Under the pieces are notes generated by a model. The model was not told where the DNA came from. It saw nothing but the letters and a program-made list of their open reading frames with translations, and did no database searches. This document shows, piece by piece, positions 61,107-64,000 of a stretch of 64,000 bases of DNA. Where the stretch lies: contig JACPUU010000022.1 in NCBI GenBank assembly GCA_016192075.1, positions 124,001 to 188,000 on the forward strand. Direction: 5' to 3'. The DNA comes from Bacteroidota bacterium (GTDB lineage Bacteria > Bacteroidota > Bacteroidia > Flavobacteriales_D > Crocinitomicaceae). Position 1 is the stretch's first letter. Each line of letters opens with the position of its first letter. Both the position numbers and the translations under genes were made by a program.

Positions 61107-63911
61107 ATGGAACTGATTACCCTTACTGTAAATAATAAACGTTACCAATTGGCTGTTGAACCGCATGATTCACTTTCTGCTGTTTTGCGTGACCGTATAA
61201 ACCTTACCGGAACAAAAACAGGATGTGAACAGGGAAGCTGCGGGGCCTGTACGGTATTTGTAGATGGCCTGGCGGTGCAGAGTTGTATTACACCCGTTAT
61301 GAAAGTGGCAGGTGCAACAATCACCACCATCGAAGGAATAGCAGACCAGGCTAAATTACACAGTTTACAGCAAAAATTTGTTGAAAAAGGAGCCGTTCAA
61401 TGCGGTTATTGTACACCGGGAATGATCCTGTCTTCTCTGCAATTGCTGAATGAAAATCCAAACCCTGACCGCCACCAAATCCAGGAGGCAATTTCAGGAA
61501 ACTTGTGCCGGTGCACAGGCTATAAAAAAATAATTGACGCTGTAGAAGCCTATGTGCAGGAGTCAAATGGCAAAATGACAGCGCCGCCCGAAATCAAAAA
61601 AAACAGCTCTTCTTATAAAACCATTGGTACACCAAGACCATACATTGAGGCAGAAAAAAAAGTTCGTGGTGCAGCTGAATATGCCGATGATGTGCGCATC
61701 AAAAATGCGCTTCACTGCAAGTTTCTCCGCAGTACACAGGCACACGCTCAAATTATCTCCATCGATACCAGTGTTGCAGAAAAACTTCAGGGAGTGCGGG
61801 CAATCATTACCGGCAAAGCGCTTCCGATTTCTTTTGGAGTACTCCCTATTTCGCAGGATGAGACCGCCCTGGCTGTTGAAAAAACCCGGTATATCGGTGA
61901 AATTGTAGCAGCCGTTGCGGCTGACACAATCGAAATTGCAGAACAGGCCTGCTCGCTCATTGAAGTAAAATACAAACCGCTCAAAGCCTTTTTTGACATG
62001 ATGGAATCTGTCAATGATATTGGTGAAAATGAAAAAATTCATGCCTACGGAAAATTCAATAACAACATTCAGAAAAAAGCGGAACTGCGTTTTGGTGATC
62101 AGCAGGACGAACTTTCAAAATCAGATCACCGCCTGAAAATTGATTACGAATTCCAGGGAATTAATCACGGTTTTACAGAGCCCCATGCGGCTACCGCCTG
62201 GTGGGATGAAAACGGGTTAACCATCATAACAGCAACCCAGGTTCCGCATTACCTGCACCGCTACCTGGCAAAGGTACTTCAAGTTCCCATGAGCAGGGTG
62301 CGTGTAATCAAACCGTACGTCGGCGGTGGATTTGGTGGTAAGTCTGATCCTTTTCCACATGAACTGATTATTTCACACCTCTCGAGGCTTACCGGGCAGC
62401 CTGTTCGGGTACGATTCTCCCGCGAGGAAGTTTTCCTGAGCAATCATGGACGGCACCCAACTAAAATGACAGTAGAAATGGGCGTTTCCAGGGAAGGTGA
62501 AATAAAAGTACTCGATGCAGATATTGTAATTGATGGCGGAGCATACGGCAGTTTTGGTGTGGTGACATCGTATTACAACGGCGTATTGCTGCAGGCACCT
62601 TACAAAATCAACAATTTCGGATTCAGAACACGCAGGGTGTATACCAACAAACCGCAATGCGGTGCCATGCGCGGTCACGGAGCCGTAAATTCAAGATATG
62701 CCGTTGAAACCATGCTGGATCAGTTTGCTGAAAAAACAGGATTAGATCCGTGTCAGTTACGATTGAAAAATTTTCTAAGTGAAAATACAACCACGGTGGG
62801 TGAATACCGGATTACGTCCAACGGAAGCCGTGAAAGTTTGCAGCGTGTTATGGAACAATCCGGCTGGAAAGACAAGTACAAAAAACTACCCGCCGGAAAA
62901 GGAATTGGTGTGGCCTGTGGATTTTTTATCAGCGGCAGTGCACTGCCTATTCATTGGAATGAATATCCGCAATCGGTGGTACACCTCAAACTGGATCTGG
63001 ATGGTCGGGTTTTAGTCCTCTCAGGTGCAAGTGATATTGGACAAGGAAGTGATACCATGTTAGCGATGATTGTAGCTGAAGTGCTGGGAATTTCCATGGA
63101 CAAAATTTTTGTGGTGGCGGCAGATACAACCCTTACTCCCATTGACCTTGGAAGCTACTCAAGCCGCGTGACATTCATGGCCGGAAATGCAGCCCGGCTT
63201 GCCGCGGAAGAATTAAAAGAAAAAATGCTGTCTAAAATTTCAACCGTCAAAAATGTGGCGGCTTCTGATTTGCATTTTGAACATGAACAGATTTTTACGA
63301 CCGATAAATCTGTTTCACTTACCTGGAATGAAGCCGTGGAAATTGCAACACGGAAAACCGGAGCACTCAATTCATCCGGTGCTTACAATTCACCCAAATT
63401 AGGTGGTGATTTTAAAGGCGCCGGTGCCGGGTTAAGTCCGTCTTATAGTTTTGGTGCAGTGATTGCAGAAGTAACCGTTGATGCAGAAACCGGTCAGGTA
63501 AAAGTAACCGGTATCTGGGGTGCACATGATGCCGGCAAGGCAATCAATCCGCTTGCGGTTGAAGGGCAGCTGGAAGGATCATGGCACATGGGAATGGGTC
63601 AGGCACTCAGTGAACAAATGAAATATTACAACGGTCTTCTGGTCAATTCAAATCTGCTCGATTATAAAATTCCAACCTCCAAAGACACGCCGGATATCTT
63701 CACCCACATTATTGAAACAAATGATCCGGAAGGTCCTTTTGGCGCCAAAGAATGCGGTGAAGGTGCCATTCACCCGGTGATTCCGGCAATTGCAAATGCA
63801 GTTTATGATGCTGTCGGAGTTCGTATCACTTCCCTGCCTATTCGTTCTGAAGCTATCCTGGAAACACTGCAGAAGAACAAACATGTTGAATCCAAACCTG
63901 AAAGCGTATGA
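61107..63911 (+). CDS. Xanthine dehydrogenase-family molybdenum hydroxylase, fused 2Fe-2S and Mo subunits
   Basis: A 934-aa fusion. Residues 1-155 are the 2Fe-2S subunit, with plant-type ferredoxin Cys C40, C45, C48, C60 and the second cluster C99, C102, C134, C136. Residues ~165-934 are the molybdopterin-binding large subunit: the aldehyde oxidase/XDH a/b hammerhead (KVRGAAEYADD), then GGGFGGK at 406-412, MRGHGAVNS, ASDIGQGSDT, and the catalytic E885 in GAKECGEGA. There is no FAD domain; it is supplied by the next gene (ATGA overlap at 63908). The active-site pattern is that of aerobic hydroxylases acting on purines, aldehydes or N-heterocycles; I cannot name the substrate. SDR, XdhC, MocA and ferredoxin are cotranscribed. 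Confidence 0.93.
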   Translation: MELITLTVNNKRYQLAVEPHDSLSAVLRDRINLTGTKTGCEQGSCGACTVFVDGLAVQSCITPVMKVAGATITTIEGIADQAKLHSLQQKFVEKGAVQCGYCTPGMILSSLQLLNENPNPDRHQIQEAISGNLCRCTGYKKIIDAVEAYVQESNGKMTAPPEIKKNSSSYKTIGTPRPYIEAEKKVRGAAEYADDVRIKNALHCKFLRSTQAHAQIISIDTSVAEKLQGVRAIITGKALPISFGVLPISQDETALAVEKTRYIGEIVAAVAADTIEIAEQACSLIEVKYKPLKAFFDMMESVNDIGENEKIHAYGKFNNNIQKKAELRFGDQQDELSKSDHRLKIDYEFQGINHGFTEPHAATAWWDENGLTIITATQVPHYLHRYLAKVLQVPMSRVRVIKPYVGGGFGGKSDPFPHELIISHLSRLTGQPVRVRFSREEVFLSNHGRHPTKMTVEMGVSREGEIKVLDADIVIDGGAYGSFGVVTSYYNGVLLQAPYKINNFGFRTRRVYTNKPQCGAMRGHGAVNSRYAVETMLDQFAEKTGLDPCQLRLKNFLSENTTTVGEYRITSNGSRESLQRVMEQSGWKDKYKKLPAGKGIGVACGFFISGSALPIHWNEYPQSVVHLKLDLDGRVLVLSGASDIGQGSDTMLAMIVAEVLGISMDKIFVVAADTTLTPIDLGSYSSRVTFMAGNAARLAAEELKEKMLSKISTVKNVAASDLHFEHEQIFTTDKSVSLTWNEAVEIATRKTGALNSSGAYNSPKLGGDFKGAGAGLSPSYSFGAVIAEVTVDAETGQVKVTGIWGAHDAGKAINPLAVEGQLEGSWHMGMGQALSEQMKYYNGLLVNSNLLDYKIPTSKDTPDIFTHIIETNDPEGPFGAKECGEGAIHPVIPAIANAVYDAVGVRITSLPIRSEAILETLQKNKHVESKPESV

Positions 63912-64000
63912 TTTTACAAAAGCACTATCTCCAACCGCTTACCGTGGATGAAGCCAGCACAATGGCTGAAAAAAATAAAGAAAGTTTCAAATTTATTGCC
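63908..64000 (+). CDS. FAD-binding subunit of the molybdenum hydroxylase (partial)
   Basis: The first 31 codons (MILQKHYLQPLTVDEA...) before the window edge. The ATG overlaps the stop of the fused Fe-S/Mo gene (ATGA). The start P-x-TVDEASTMAEKN matches the opening of FAD-binding domains of molybdopterin dehydrogenases (CoxM/XdhB type), which carries electrons from the Fe-S clusters to NAD+ or a partner. Confidence 0.75.
   Translation, partial: MILQKHYLQPLTVDEASTMAEKNKESFKFIA

Noticed and set aside
61563-62042. Long antisense frame (159 codons, minus) inside the molybdenum hydroxylase gene
   Set aside because: The coding strand has intact catalytic motifs; the antisense product is rich in F, N and C without a recognisable domain.

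Overview
The window is a gene-dense piece of a Bacteroidota chromosome, most likely from the order Flavobacteriales. The evidence is the type IX secretion (T9SS) cargo and machinery families, sorting domains of the CHU_C and 'Por secretion tail' kinds, TAnnTTTG promoter cores instead of -35/-10 boxes, no clear Shine-Dalgarno sequences, many ATGA-type gene overlaps, and the gene order (p)ppGpp synthetase, fur, STAS, purA. I found no tRNA, rRNA, CRISPR array, integrase or transposase.

Layout. 1-2.1 kb: a beta-oxidation multifunctional enzyme (cut by the window edge) and its MarR regulator, with a perfect palindrome upstream. 2.2-8.0 kb: a secreted S9 (DPP IV-like) peptidase convergent with a large SBBP/Ig-repeat protein carrying a type A T9SS tail. 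8.2-26.9 kb: three consecutive units, each a giant repeat adhesin with a CHU_C (type B) sorting domain followed by its own PorP/SprF-like outer membrane protein; the first and third units also carry a PorE-like TPR/WD40/CRD/OmpA anchoring protein. 26.9-33.6 kb: an AT-rich AbiH-family defence gene, two FKBP isomerases (cytosolic and lipoprotein), an HTTM/DUF5819-like membrane pair, fumarylacetoacetase and a MORN-variant repeat protein. 33.6-43.4 kb: rsh, fur, a STAS antagonist, purA, an OstA/LptA-like protein, a sensor with a SpoIIE-type phosphatase domain, and a small membrane protein. 43.7-48.8 kb: tatC, xseA/xseB, and an ABC exporter with a secreted LolA-like protein. 48.8-49.2 kb: a large noncoding array of TAAG-type microrepeats in two opposed arms. 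49.3-52.3 kb: the GDP-heptose genes hddA-hddC-gmhB and a second MORN-variant protein. 52.3-54.8 kb: a REPIN-like double palindrome, rsmG, an ECF sigma factor and a glycosyltransferase. 54.9-58.5 kb: tgt, an LptF/G permease, a hotdog thioesterase and isochorismate synthase (menaquinone). 58.6-64.0 kb: an operon for a molybdenum hydroxylase (ferredoxin, MocA-like, XdhC, SDR, fused 2Fe-2S/Mo subunit, FAD subunit running off the edge), preceded by two adjacent inverted repeats, one of FNR type.

How the parts work together. The T9SS region encodes cargo and cargo-specific outer membrane partners rather than the core translocon (no GldKLMN, SprA or SprE homologues are seen here), so the core must lie elsewhere. 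The three units are mosaics: the adhesin N-terminal domain links units 2 and 3, while the sorting domain, PorP type and PorE link units 1 and 3. This suggests that the sorting domain and its PorP partner evolve as a matched pair. The molybdenum hydroxylase operon carries its own cofactor-maturation genes (MocA, XdhC) and probably its electron acceptor. STAS plus SpoIIE-phosphatase is a possible partner-switching pair, but no RsbW-type kinase is visible in the window.
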